This document shows, in pieces, positions 1-8,682 of a stretch of 49,258 nt of DNA. The notes under the pieces were generated by a model that did not search any database, was not told where the DNA came from, and was given only the letters and a program-made list of their open reading frames with translations. Within the stretch, counting starts at the first letter, position 1; each line of letters opens with the position of its first letter. The stretch is taken from positions 1 to 49,258 of the forward strand of contig DATEMY010000258.1 in assembly GCA_035275345.1 (NCBI GenBank), in the 5' to 3' direction. The DNA is from JAJVID01 sp035275345. Lineage in GTDB: Bacteria > Acidobacteriota > Blastocatellia > RBC074. A program made the position numbers and the translations under genes.

Positions 1-426
1 AACCTCACTGCCGGAAGCGCTATGACCGTCAATCAACGCGCTTACGTAGTCCGCCGATGTGCAGGGATTGGTACAAGGTGGATCAACATAGGCTAATTCC
101 ACTCTCTCCCATTTGGATATCTGCTCGGCCACTTTGGGCGCTTCAGCCAACCGCATACCCACGATCGCAAAATAAGTCAGAAAATTCGGGTGTTGCTGCT
201 CTTTATTGTTCCTCCGCGCCAGTTTTTGCAATTTACGAATCCGCTCCGGGGCGACAGTCGTGAAGAGCCTTAGCAAACGGATGCCTGGAAATTGCTCAGC
301 CAGCTGCTTCCACGGCTGATCGTCAAGCGGGTTGTCGCGGTAATCCGGCGCGGCGTTCTCCTTAAACTTGACGATCACTCTGGGGATGAAGCCGGGAGGA
401 AGCTCCGGTGGTTGTTGTGCTGTCAT
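1..426 (-). CDS. S8 (subtilisin-like) peptidase, N-terminal prodomain, cut by window edge
   Basis: An open frame of 142 codons runs off the left end of the window. It starts at ATG 424-426, with a clear AAGGAG ribosome site just upstream. The protein begins MTAQQPPELPPGFIPRVIVK and includes PNFLTYFAIVG and WERVELAYVDPP. This layout (an IVKF-type strand, a FPG-x-LxRLFT stretch, an NFLTYF strand, then a 'VE-AYVDPP' end) matches, from memory, the propeptide region of large bacterial S8 serine proteases. The Asp-His-Ser catalytic domain would lie outside the window, so activity cannot be judged. No signal peptide is visible at the N-terminus. It is the last gene of a minus-strand series after the sigma factor, the anti-sigma/CHAT protein and a 284-residue unknown. 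A second protease beside a CHAT protease suggests a shared proteolytic role, which is inference. Confidence 0.62.
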   Translation of the reverse strand, partial: MTAQQPPELPPGFIPRVIVKFKENAAPDYRDNPLDDQPWKQLAEQFPGIRLLRLFTTVAPERIRKLQKLARRNNKEQQHPNFLTYFAIVGMRLAEAPKVAEQISKWERVELAYVDPPCTNPCTSADYVSALIDGHSASGSEV

Positions 427-441
427 ATGCTTGGCTCCTTA

Positions 442-469
442 GTTAACATGCCGGGGTTAACATGCCGGG
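442..469. repeat. Perfect 14-bp tandem duplication
   Basis: The 14-mer gttaacatgccggg occurs twice head to tail (442-455 and 456-469). It lies just upstream of the ribosome site of the S8 gene and next to a hairpin element. It could be slippage or the edge of an inserted repeat element. Confidence 0.7.
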
Positions 470-470
470 C

Positions 471-534
471 CAGTACCGCGACCAGTAGGCAGCGCGCTGG
501 CTTGGCGCTCACGCTCCCTACAGGTTGCGGTACT
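471..534. repeat. Imperfect palindromic (REP-like) element
   Basis: Arms of about 24 nt (471-494 and 511-534) pair with only a few mismatches. The outer part is cagtaccgcgac against gttgcggtactg, and the inner part is gtaggcagcg against cgctccctac. It sits between two minus-strand genes and has no T tract on either side, so it looks like a dispersed palindromic element rather than a simple terminator. It might still affect expression of the downstream S8 gene. Confidence 0.55.
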
Positions 535-588
535 GACCCCATCCTGCTCCCGTTCAAGGTATATGCGGCTCCCGCGCGGCGCTCAGGC

Positions 589-1443
589 CTAATCGGAAAA
601 AGCCGAGGGAAAATTCGACTTGCCAAACCCGCCGATCATGCAGAAAGGGTCATCTGAAGCGGGGTTTCCCGCGTCCTCAATTGGCGCTAACTGCTGCGCC
701 GGGGGATGGCGCATGAGCTTGTGGTAATACTTGAAATGATTCGGGTGGCTCTCAGTTTCGCCTTCATGCTCGGCTTCCGTATGCGCTTCGTGCAGCGGGG
801 GCGCGTTATCAATGGTGACCTCGTAATCGTTCTCTCCCAGGAAAACGAAATCCGCTGTGTCGCTATTCAAAAAGCGGAGCACAGCGTAGCCGGGTTCCGG
901 TACGGCGACGCGCAATTCGGCTTCAATAGCGAATACTCCATCACTTACGGATGTAACCGGATCCTCCGTAGTAGCGAAATTCACATCATCCAATTCCACG
1001 CCGGAGAGTGTTCCATTCCTGAAATGGAATCTGGCCTTGCAGAGCAGCGGATCGGATTCCAGGGCTTCTTCCGGGTACAGGGTATTTTCAAAATCGAGAA
1101 TGCTGTTGGCTGACTCGTCCACGGTCAAGTTCGCCATTTCCGCAAGCACCTCCAGGCGGATGTCACCGGAAATCAGGCGCGTCAAATCGCCGTGCAAATG
1201 CCCGCAGCACCTGCCGGGGAAGCCCTCGTAGCTGAAGGTCTGGTTGACTAAGACCTCTTCGCCGTTGGGGTTGATCACCGATTTCTTCGTGTCGATGGTG
1301 ATTTTTGGGGTGTGCCAGTCTTTTTCGGGCACGTCATAAAAGTCTGAGAGATCGAGCAGGCCGACCATCAACTCTTTTTCAGTAGTCACGTTCTTCGTAA
1401 AGAAAGCGCAAAGGTTCTTGAATTTGATCGTAATTGTTCCCAT
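589..1443 (-). CDS. Unrecognised 284-residue acidic protein between two proteases
   Basis: I do not recognise this family. The start ATG at 1443 has a strong AAGGAG site seven bases upstream, and the reading frame is dense and well formed. The protein has no signal peptide or membrane segment and is acidic, with many Glu and Asp. It carries an unusual RCCGHLHGDL stretch near residues 78-87, where two Cys and two His could bind metal. The middle reads like beta strands (for example DGVFAIEAELRVAVPEPGYAV). The tail is His- and Pro-rich and ends in GGFGKSNFPSAFSD. It lies 37 bases after the CHAT gene and before the S8 gene on the same strand, so it may be cotranscribed with them. A substrate, adaptor or effector of these proteases is possible but is only inference. 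Confidence 0.8.
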   Translation of the reverse strand: MGTITIKFKNLCAFFTKNVTTEKELMVGLLDLSDFYDVPEKDWHTPKITIDTKKSVINPNGEEVLVNQTFSYEGFPGRCCGHLHGDLTRLISGDIRLEVLAEMANLTVDESANSILDFENTLYPEEALESDPLLCKARFHFRNGTLSGVELDDVNFATTEDPVTSVSDGVFAIEAELRVAVPEPGYAVLRFLNSDTADFVFLGENDYEVTIDNAPPLHEAHTEAEHEGETESHPNHFKYYHKLMRHPPAQQLAPIEDAGNPASDDPFCMIGGFGKSNFPSAFSD

Positions 1444-1480
1444 CGGTATGCTCCTTAAGTTTAGGTTGCGCTACTCGAGG

Positions 1481-4400
1481 TTAGTAGCCGGCGCCATGTC
1501 CATTCAGTAAAAATGCCGCCCAATAGTAGGGATGCCGCCACTGCCCCTGCGTTGCATTCAAAAACGTCAACTGCGCCTGCCGTAAGGACTGGCAGGGATT
1601 CAGCCGGTCCATTCGATGGGCGCGATAAAAGGCCGTCATCAGCCTGGCCGTGCTTGCATCTTCCACTTCCCACAAACTACCGATCACTGCCGGGACGCCT
1701 GCGCTGAAAAAGGCCTGCGCCAGGGTCGCCGGACTATTCAACTGCTCGCTGGACGCCGAATGACAACTGGCAAGGATGACCAGACGTGTCTTCGGCAATT
1801 TGAGTTGAAGAATTTCTTGCGCCTGCAATACGCTCGCTTCCTTCGTCTCTGCTGTTATGTCAGCGGAATTCGGGGCCAGCACGATGGCGGCTGAAAGCGG
1901 AACTTCTTCGTCCGGGAAACTGTGCGTAGCCAGATGCACTACCGCAGCCTGCCCCATTAACTCAAGCAGCGCTTTTTTCGTAGCCTGCTCGCCGGAGAGT
2001 TGGCGCATGTCGGGATAGAACGAGCGCAGGTTCAGCAACTCTTCGTCAGAGCCGGGCAGGGGCCTCAGTCCGGGAAAAAGCTTCTGGCTGAATCGCGGAT
2101 TGCTCACCACTAGCAGCGGTTCTTCCACCCGGCTGCGCTCCTTATGCCGCTCTATCAACTGCGCCAGAATACTGGCGCTGGGGCTGACGGCCAGCGCGTA
2201 ATCTTCAACCAGGTAGCGGTTGCTGGCGGGGGAAACCAGCGCGGCAAACGGGAGCGCTTTCAACAGGCCATCAGGCACGAACACCAGCGCGCGGTCTTTG
2301 CTCAGGTAAGCTTCCACCGGGCGAATCAATAATTGATAAAGCTGTCTGGCTTTTGTGTTGAGTGAATTGACCGGTTCGCGTTGTCTCAGCGCCGCCAGAT
2401 AATCGGCCACCAGTGTCTGCAACTGCGCGCGGTCAAGCGGCTCGCTGACTGTTTCCAATCCTCCGGCAGTGACGACCCAAATCAACAGGCGCTGTTCGGT
2501 AAAGGCGTACTCAACAAGCTGGAGATTGGCTGGCAGCGATCTTTGAATCTGACTGCCGGTTCTGGCAGTGGAGATGTCCGCCAGCGCCAGCGTCATCCGG
2601 GCGGTATCCCACTGCAATCCTTTACGCTGCGTAATTAAATCAAACAATTCGCGGGAGCGGTAAATCTCCGCATAATCGAAGGCGCGCCCGGCAGACTTTT
2701 TGACGGAATACTGAAAATCAACCATGGTCTGATAGACCGCGTTGCGGCTGGCGGTGAAAGCGCTGCGGTTGTCAATCTCGCTGATGTTCTCGCGCGCCCG
2801 TTCAGCCAACTCGACGCTTTTATGTAAAGCCTTCTCCGCTTCATCGTTCTCGTTCTGCCGCAAGTAGGCCAACGCAAGCCCATGGAAAATCCTGGATTGA
2901 GAAAAAAAAGACCGATTCTGCCCACGTAATTTGAGTGCGTTTTGGTAAGCCGATACAGCTTCACCTGCCTGTTCCTGCTTCAGGTAGGCATCTCCCAGCG
3001 AGATGTATAGATCAAAGAGCATCGAATTCAAGCCGGTAGTTTTGTTATATTTCTCAGCCCCAAAGCTCGCGTTATGAAACAGACGGATGGATTGTTCATT
3101 TTGTCCAGTCAAGACGACATATTTCCAAGCCCGGCCTTGCGCTGAAGCATAAAGCAGATCGTTGTATTGCCTGCAGTAGGGCAACGCTTCAAGCTGATAT
3201 TCGAGCGCTCCCTGAGGATTCCCCCGCTCAGACAAAGCGCCAGCAAACTGTGTGTATATCTGGCAGCCTCGCAACGGAATGAAATAATTGGAATGTAATA
3301 TTTGCAACGCAGCAAAAAAGCTTTTGAACACATTATCAGTTTTGCCAAGCCCGGTGTATGCATTGCCAGTAAACCTCAGAGAGTTGGCGGAAGTATCAAC
3401 ATCACCGATTCGGCGAGAGATTTCGTAAGCCTGAGAACTCGTTTCCAGGAGCAAAGAGAATTTGGTTTCAGCTAGATGCTGGTTAGCCAGCGCAAGCAAA
3501 GCTTTAGCCTTCATCTGCCAGTGCCTGCGCTGACTGGCGGCGCTCACCAGGCGGCGTCTGATGGCCGCCAGCCGTGGAGTTTCGGTCTGCGGCGTGTAAG
3601 TTCGCGCCAGGCCGTACATGGCCTTTTCAGTATGGCAAACATCGCCGCTTCTTTCAGCGGCGGAGAGAGCCTGAGAAAAAAAGGCGACGGCTTTGTCGTA
3701 GGCGCCTTTTTGATGCGCCGCTTCGCCCTGAGCCAGCAACGCTCTGACCTCTTGGACGCGCCCAGACTGCGCGGCAGTCAAAGTCCTGACGTAATTGAAT
3801 TGATCCAGGAAGTAAGCATCATCCTTCGTAGCGCGGATCAGTTCAGCCAGATGCGCCAGGGCGCGGCCAGACGACTCGGCCTTTGACCGGTCACCGGCAG
3901 AAAGAGCAGCCAGATAATCATCCAGCAGGCGATCCCAGGTCACCGTGCCGACCTCGGTAAAATTCTCCGCCAGCGAGTCGCGGATAAGCCCTTCGTCCCC
4001 CGCCGCTTCCGCCGCCAACAATTCATCTGCCAGCTTCGATGGCTGAGGCGCGGACATCTGTGACCGCTCGCGCAGCTTCTGCAAGCTGGCGCGGGCTTCA
4101 TTCGCCCACTGCGAATCGGCATCCAGTTTCAGATACTGCTCCCAATCGGCCTTCGCCTGGGTGAACAACAGCATCTTTTCGTGGCAAAGCGCCAGGTTGA
4201 ACCATGCTTCAGCCAGCTTTGGCGAGCTCTCAGTAGCCTTTGTCAGGTGTTCGGCGGCTTGAAACAGTAACTGCGACGCCCCTTCGCGAACGCCACGTTC
4301 GTAATAGACCGATGCCAAATCAACCCGAGCCAGTGAATTTTGTGGCTCTTCCTTGATAACCAGTTTCAATTGTTCTTCGGCATCGGCGAATTCCGCTTTC

Positions 4401-5083
4401 AGCAGGTGGAGTCTGCCGAGCGCGTGTCGGGCTTGGGGCCTCGGACGGTCGGCGACCTCACGCGCCAATTCGGCGGTGGCCGCCAGGAGTTGCTCTCGAT
4501 TGACTGAACCGCTCGCGTCGCCGCCGCGCGTCACCTGATAGGGACGGTAAGGAAAGGCGCCCGTGATGCGCGCTTCTATCGGACGGTTTTGTGGCCAAGC
4601 CTGGCGCATCGAGGCCAGCGCGCGCTCGACCGGCTGATCACTTTGATAAAAACGATAAACCGGAATGAATACAGCCAGTAGCAACACGGCGGCGGCGGCC
4701 CAACGTGGCGCCGGGCGCCGGAGAGTGAACCATTCCCACCAGGGCGGTTTTTCAGCCGTCTGCGCGTCAGCCGTCTGCGCGTCTGCCGGCTGCGCGTCTG
4801 CCGGTCTTGCGACGGATGGCGCAGACGTCAGCCGCTGGGCCCACACATCTTGCGCCGCTTGTTCGGCGAGCCGCAGCAAGTGGTCGAATTCCGGGCCGGC
4901 TGTGATTGCGGCGTCGGGTTGGGTCGCCTGACGGATCATGACCATCTGCTCGCGGCATGCGGCGCAATGAATCAGATGCTCCAGGATACGGTTCTCTTCC
5001 TCGGGTGTGGCAGAGTTGTTCAACCACAGAGCCAAGCCTTGCGGAGACATATGGTCCTTTCCTTCAGGGATTTGATTATTCAT
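1481..5083 (-). CDS. Anti-sigma zinc-finger / TM / TPR / CHAT protease fusion
   Basis: This 1200-residue protein has four parts. The N-terminus holds an Hx3Cx2C motif (H36, C40, C43), as in zinc-binding anti-sigma domains. One membrane helix lies near residues 128-147. A long run of TPR helices follows (for example AEAWFNLALCHEKMLLFTQA and VSAYQNALKL). The C-terminal 350 or so residues form a CHAT (caspase HetF-associated with TPRs) domain. Its likely catalytic pair is His about 1054 in VVHLATHS and Cys about 1107 in LASCHS. The sigma factor gene ends 55 bases upstream, so the usual reading is that the cytoplasmic N-terminus holds the sigma factor while TPR and CHAT parts lie across the membrane; the topology is inferred. 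A Pro-Ala-Asp-Gln-rich tandem repeat sits between the finger and the helix. An AGAAGGGA site precedes the start. Confidence 0.88.
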   Translation of the reverse strand: MNNQIPEGKDHMSPQGLALWLNNSATPEEENRILEHLIHCAACREQMVMIRQATQPDAAITAGPEFDHLLRLAEQAAQDVWAQRLTSAPSVARPADAQPADAQTADAQTAEKPPWWEWFTLRRPAPRWAAAAVLLLAVFIPVYRFYQSDQPVERALASMRQAWPQNRPIEARITGAFPYRPYQVTRGGDASGSVNREQLLAATAELAREVADRPRPQARHALGRLHLLKAEFADAEEQLKLVIKEEPQNSLARVDLASVYYERGVREGASQLLFQAAEHLTKATESSPKLAEAWFNLALCHEKMLLFTQAKADWEQYLKLDADSQWANEARASLQKLRERSQMSAPQPSKLADELLAAEAAGDEGLIRDSLAENFTEVGTVTWDRLLDDYLAALSAGDRSKAESSGRALAHLAELIRATKDDAYFLDQFNYVRTLTAAQSGRVQEVRALLAQGEAAHQKGAYDKAVAFFSQALSAAERSGDVCHTEKAMYGLARTYTPQTETPRLAAIRRRLVSAASQRRHWQMKAKALLALANQHLAETKFSLLLETSSQAYEISRRIGDVDTSANSLRFTGNAYTGLGKTDNVFKSFFAALQILHSNYFIPLRGCQIYTQFAGALSERGNPQGALEYQLEALPYCRQYNDLLYASAQGRAWKYVVLTGQNEQSIRLFHNASFGAEKYNKTTGLNSMLFDLYISLGDAYLKQEQAGEAVSAYQNALKLRGQNRSFFSQSRIFHGLALAYLRQNENDEAEKALHKSVELAERARENISEIDNRSAFTASRNAVYQTMVDFQYSVKKSAGRAFDYAEIYRSRELFDLITQRKGLQWDTARMTLALADISTARTGSQIQRSLPANLQLVEYAFTEQRLLIWVVTAGGLETVSEPLDRAQLQTLVADYLAALRQREPVNSLNTKARQLYQLLIRPVEAYLSKDRALVFVPDGLLKALPFAALVSPASNRYLVEDYALAVSPSASILAQLIERHKERSRVEEPLLVVSNPRFSQKLFPGLRPLPGSDEELLNLRSFYPDMRQLSGEQATKKALLELMGQAAVVHLATHSFPDEEVPLSAAIVLAPNSADITAETKEASVLQAQEILQLKLPKTRLVILASCHSASSEQLNSPATLAQAFFSAGVPAVIGSLWEVEDASTARLMTAFYRAHRMDRLNPCQSLRQAQLTFLNATQGQWRHPYYWAAFLLNGHGAGY
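4752..4804 (-). repeat. 15-bp in-frame tandem repeat in the anti-sigma/CHAT linker
   Basis: A 15-nt unit is repeated about three times. It encodes the PADAQPADAQTADAQTA stretch between the zinc finger and the membrane helix. The unit length keeps the frame, so copy number could vary without breaking the gene. Confidence 0.75.
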
Positions 5084-5138
5084 TTGGTTTCCCTTCTAGA
5101 AATCTCCTCAACTGGAGAAGACGCAATTCGCGGGCGAT

Positions 5139-5786
5139 TCACACCGGGCCGGAAAGGTATTTTTTCAGGCGCGTTTTCATTTGCCCCAGCAGGTTGGCGA
5201 TGCTCGTCTCTTTCAGCTCGGACATTCCCAGGGCGGCTATCTCCGCCGGACTGTAACCGTAACTGGCATAAAGCAGAAAGATCATGATGTCGCGTTTGCC
5301 GTTGGGTCCGTCGAAACATTTTTTCAGGACGGCGATCAATTCGCCTTCGGTCAGGTTGCGGGTTGCGGGCCGAGCCGGTTCCGCCGGTCGTAGCTCGCCA
5401 TGCTCTTCGAGCAGCGCCTCCAGTGGGACTTCATCGGCGCTGCGCCGAAGCGCGTGGCGGGCGCGCAGGAAACTGATGGTCTGATTAATAGCGGCGTGCG
5501 CCAGATAAGCTTCAGCTTCGGCTTCGGTCTGTCCCCTGAAATTGCGCAGCAGACGAAAGTCATTTTTCACGACAGACAGGTAAACATCCTGCAACAGGTC
5601 GTAGGCAAGGTCGTCAGGAGGCCAGGAGCCCTGGCCGTTACGACGCCAGGCGGCGACGATGCTACGCGCCAGTAGCGGTTTGAAACGGCGGACGAATTCT
5701 TCCCAGTACTCCTGGCTATACGGATGAGCCGCGCAAAGTTGGAATAACTCCGGACTGGGCTTGGCTACTAGATTGCTTTCCTCCAT
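5139..5786 (-). CDS. RNA polymerase sigma factor (sigma-70 family, ECF-like)
   Basis: With the start at ATG 5786 this is a 215-residue protein beginning MEESNLVAKPSPELFQL. Residues about 24-73 look like sigma region 2, including the DDLAYDLLQDVYLSVV helix. Residues about 148-212 look like region 4, a helix-turn-helix with YGYSPAEIAALGMSELKETS. A frame extension of 56 codons upstream is Arg- and Cys-rich and does not look like sigma sequence, so the shorter start was chosen; its ribosome site is weak. The gene lies directly upstream of the zinc-finger/CHAT protein on the same strand, the standard sigma and anti-sigma arrangement. It probably directs transcription of its own cluster, which is inference. 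It differs from the TIGR02999-like factor at 36655. Confidence 0.8.
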   Translation of the reverse strand: MEESNLVAKPSPELFQLCAAHPYSQEYWEEFVRRFKPLLARSIVAAWRRNGQGSWPPDDLAYDLLQDVYLSVVKNDFRLLRNFRGQTEAEAEAYLAHAAINQTISFLRARHALRRSADEVPLEALLEEHGELRPAEPARPATRNLTEGELIAVLKKCFDGPNGKRDIMIFLLYASYGYSPAEIAALGMSELKETSIANLLGQMKTRLKKYLSGPV

Positions 5787-6268
5787 AGAAAAAGTTACCC
5801 GCCGCGGGCGTCGGGCCGCCGCGGATCGCCGACACCGAACCTGATTTGCGCTAAGGCAAATCGCCATGCCGATTGCCATCATTGATGTCCCCACATAAGG
5901 GGTGGTGAAATATCTTAGCCTCGCGCGCTGCGGGATGCAGGCGTCTGCGCTCACTGTTCCGCATTATTTCACCGACAAGGCTGAAGTTTCATAAATGGCT
6001 GCGTGATTTGATCCGCGAAATATAAGTTGGAACGGGCCATTGCGCAAGAATTCGGGAGCCTGCCTCGCCAGGATTAGATACGAGGAAAGATTTTTTTTTA
6101 CCGGCATAGTAGTCATGGCTGTGTCTTACGTCTTCCAATAATGAGAGGGGATTTGGACGAAGCTTCAACCGTCAGCGTATCAACGCTGAATAATGTCTGC
6201 GATCGGGTTGAAGAGCCGTCTCTCAGCCACAGAAGAAATTAGAGGTTGTCCTCAGCCGTATATTTCAC
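5787..6268. other. Intergenic region upstream of the sigma factor
   Basis: I see no convincing gene here. A small perfect hairpin (gatttgc / gcaaatc, 5843-5862) lies in the likely leader of the sigma gene. Sequence composition is mixed and no clear -35/-10 pair could be fixed by eye. The promoter of the sigma/CHAT cluster is expected in this stretch. Confidence 0.5.
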
Positions 6269-6298
6269 GCTCGGTCTCGTGGTAAAGCGAGACCGAGC
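6269..6298. terminator. Hairpin downstream of the ABC transporter operon
   Basis: A perfect 11-bp stem (gctcggtctcg / cgagaccgagc) with an 8-nt loop lies 41 bases beyond the stop codon of the last transporter gene. On the plus strand it is followed by a T-rich stretch (cttcatttt). On the minus strand, the direction of the operon, there is no good T tract. It may stop transcription into the operon or stabilise the mRNA end. Confidence 0.5.
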
Positions 6299-6339
6299 CT
6301 TCATTTTCGCATAAGGCCGTTTAGCAGCGTCCTCAGCCA

Positions 6340-7401
6340 CTATACGTCTGCTTCTCTTGTAGAAGCGCGCGGAAAGCATCTTAGCGCATCTTCCCGCAAA
6401 ACCAGGCTCACTTCAGCTCCGATTTGAGGCGGGTTTTCATCCGGCGCTGTCGCTTGTTCGGCTTCGAGGATGTCGCCGCTCGGCAAACGCACGCGCCATT
6501 GCCACCGCATTCCATAATCCAACAGCGTTTCAAGCTTGCCCGATATATTCCCACCGCTTGTGTCTGTGGCGAGTCTGACATTCTCCGGCCGAAACGCCAG
6601 GTCGCAGGGGCCATTTTCGCCTTCTTGCGCCAGGTTGAAATCGCCTATCACGGTGGTTACGCGATGGCCGCTTCGCTCTCCCGCCAACAACTTCCATCCG
6701 AAAAACCGCGCGGCGCGAGAGCTGCATGGGTTGAGCAATAACTCGCGCGGCGCGCCGCATTGCTCAATGCGCCCGTCAAGCGCTAAGGCGATGCGGTCGG
6801 CGACGGCCAGGGCTTCGCGCTGATCGTGTGTGACGAAGATGGTGGTGATCCGCAAACGCCGCTGCAATTCGCGCACGAGCAAACGCATTTCGCCGCGCAG
6901 GTTTTCATCCAACGCGGAAAACGGTTCATCGAGCAACAGCACGCGCGGCTCGGTGACCAGAGCGCGGGCCAGCGCGACGCGCTGTTCCTGGCCGCCTGAT
7001 AATTCGCTCGGTTTTCGCCGTTCATAGCCTTCCAGTTGCGCCCATTGCAGCGCTTGCGCGACGCGCGCGGAGATGTCGGATTTCGACAACCGGCGCATCT
7101 TCAACCCGAAGCCGACGTTTTCGACCACGGTCATGTGAGGAAAGAGCAGCGGTTTTTGAAAGACCAGCGTCGCCTCGCGCCGTTCCGCCGGAATCGGCAG
7201 CACGGATACGCCGTCAAACTTCACATCGCCGCCGGCAGGCGTAAGCAATCCTGCGACGACTTTTAGCGCCGTCGTCTTGCCGCAACCGGAAGGGCCGAGC
7301 AGCGCAATCAATTCATGGTCATTGACCGCCAGCGTGAAATTGCGAAGCGCCCAGACGGCGCCGTAATTGAGTGACAACCGGTCGAGCAGCAGCGCCGTCA
7401 T
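6340..7401 (-). CDS. ABC transporter ATP-binding protein with C-terminal regulatory domain
   Basis: The protein is 353 residues with the start at ATG 7401, which overlaps the stop of the binding-protein gene as ATGA. Visible motifs are Walker A GPSGCGKT (36-43), Q-loop Gln82, signature LSGGQEQR (134-141), Walker B LLLDEP (155-160) and switch His192. The last 100 or so residues, starting near FRPENVRLAT, resemble a TOBE-type domain, as in ATPases of iron, thiamine, phosphonate and sugar importers. It should power the adjacent importer from the cytoplasmic face. The frame is open for 65 more codons upstream, but those lie inside the neighbouring gene. E. coli YnjD is shorter and lacks the C-terminal domain, so the match to that system rests mainly on the binding protein. 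Confidence 0.9.
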   Translation of the reverse strand: MTALLLDRLSLNYGAVWALRNFTLAVNDHELIALLGPSGCGKTTALKVVAGLLTPAGGDVKFDGVSVLPIPAERREATLVFQKPLLFPHMTVVENVGFGLKMRRLSKSDISARVAQALQWAQLEGYERRKPSELSGGQEQRVALARALVTEPRVLLLDEPFSALDENLRGEMRLLVRELQRRLRITTIFVTHDQREALAVADRIALALDGRIEQCGAPRELLLNPCSSRAARFFGWKLLAGERSGHRVTTVIGDFNLAQEGENGPCDLAFRPENVRLATDTSGGNISGKLETLLDYGMRWQWRVRLPSGDILEAEQATAPDENPPQIGAEVSLVLREDALRCFPRASTREADV

Positions 7402-8666
7402 TGCCTGAGCACCTTCTCGCGCCAATCTTTTTCCAGCCGTTCCAGGTACTGCGCGTCGAGTTCCGGCAGTTGATGTTGAGCAAGCTCCGCAACCGAGAGC
7501 GTCGCAACCCCGCGCGGCAGGGCTTCGGCCGCGGCGCGTTCTTCCGGAGTCAAGGTTTCCAGCGAAAGCGGAAAGAGCGAACTCATCGCCCGGCATTGAT
7601 CCAGCGCGTGCGCCGGAGACATCAAATGATTGATGACTACCAGCGCGCCCGCCGGGTTGCCGGCGTTGAAGGGAACGGCCAGATAGCTGTAATTACCTAT
7701 GGTTCCCTCGTCAAAGACGAAGGTGCGCGCCGTCTCCGGGTATTCGCCGCGCGCGATGCGTTCGGACGCAAAGCTCGGCCCGTAACTCATCGTGAAATCG
7801 ATCTCGTTGTTGGCGAACAGCCGGTCGGCTTCTTTCGGCGAAGCCGGATAGGTTTCGCCCTTGCGCCAGAGGTAAGGTTTGATCTCGTTGAGATAGGAGA
7901 CGGTCGCTGCGGCGGCGCGTTGATAACGCTGTTCGTCAAAGATTGTGTCAAACGACGCATCCGGCGAATTTCGCTTCAGGTAATGAAGTAAAATGTGCCG
8001 GATGAAGGCCGAGCCGGTGAAATCAGGCGGCGCGATATAAGTGAAGCGCCCAGGATGCGCGATGATCCATTCGCGCAGCTTTTCAATCGAACGTGGAGGC
8101 TCTGCCGCGCGCGCCGTGTCGTGGGCGAACACGAATTGCGCGCGCTGGTAAGGCGCTTCGTATCCCTCGATGGCGGTCCCGAAATCACGCTGGATCGCGG
8201 CGGCGGGAAAGTGCTTGATGCTCGGCAAACGCTCTGCAAACGGTCCCCACAGCACACCGCCTTGTTTGGCTGTGCGGAAGTTCTCGCCGTTGATCCAGAC
8301 CATGTCAATCGTTCCGCCGGCGGCCTTCCCCGCGCCTTTTTCGTTGAGCAGTTTATTGACGATGTCCGCCGTGTCGGCCGCGGGGACGATGCGCAGGGTG
8401 ATGTCATATTGCCGCTTGACGGTCGCGGTCACATCGCTCTGATAATAACGATTCCGCGCTTCATCGCCGGCCCACATCCCGAAGCTGACTTCGCTTCCCC
8501 TGGCCTGCGCGACGATTTCTTCCCAACGCGCGCGGTTGAATTGTTCGGCGGTCGGGGCCGGTCGATTCGTCGGCGCGGTCATCGAGCAGGCGATAAACAG
8601 TCTCGCCGATGCGAGCAGGAAGAGGATTGAAATAATAGAGCGACCGATTGAGTTATGCTCCCTCAT
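7398..8666 (-). CDS. ynjB: YnjB-like ABC transporter substrate-binding lipoprotein
   Basis: The 422-residue protein has an N-terminal hydrophobic segment ending in LFIAC (Cys27), a plausible lipobox, so it is probably a lipoprotein outside the inner membrane. The body has features I associate with YnjB (COG4134), such as VSFGMWAGDEARNRYY and IDMVWINGENF followed by LWGPFAERLP. This is a solute-binding protein of the iron/thiamine/spermidine-like class, but the substrate of YnjBCD systems is not established. It is the third gene of a four-gene minus-strand operon after two permeases, and its stop overlaps the ATPase start by four bases. Tight packing implies one transcript. The start codon could be one or two codons away, but the signal sequence fixes it closely. 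Confidence 0.85.
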   Translation of the reverse strand: MREHNSIGRSIISILFLLASARLFIACSMTAPTNRPAPTAEQFNRARWEEIVAQARGSEVSFGMWAGDEARNRYYQSDVTATVKRQYDITLRIVPAADTADIVNKLLNEKGAGKAAGGTIDMVWINGENFRTAKQGGVLWGPFAERLPSIKHFPAAAIQRDFGTAIEGYEAPYQRAQFVFAHDTARAAEPPRSIEKLREWIIAHPGRFTYIAPPDFTGSAFIRHILLHYLKRNSPDASFDTIFDEQRYQRAAAATVSYLNEIKPYLWRKGETYPASPKEADRLFANNEIDFTMSYGPSFASERIARGEYPETARTFVFDEGTIGNYSYLAVPFNAGNPAGALVVINHLMSPAHALDQCRAMSSLFPLSLETLTPEERAAAEALPRGVATLSVAELAQHQLPELDAQYLERLEKDWREKVLRQ

Positions 8667-8682
8667 TCTTCGCAGGCCTTGC

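Noticed and set aside
292..657. Plus-strand 121-codon frame
   Set aside because: It overlaps the minus-strand S8 prodomain gene, a palindromic repeat and the end of the next gene; the minus-strand frame has a ribosome site and family-like sequence.
5787..5954. 56-codon N-terminal extension of the first sigma factor
   Set aside because: Arg/Cys-rich and unlike sigma factors; the ATG at 5786 begins the recognisable protein.
7402..7596. 65-codon extension of the ABC ATPase
   Set aside because: It lies within the binding-protein gene in another frame; the ATGA overlap marks the real start.
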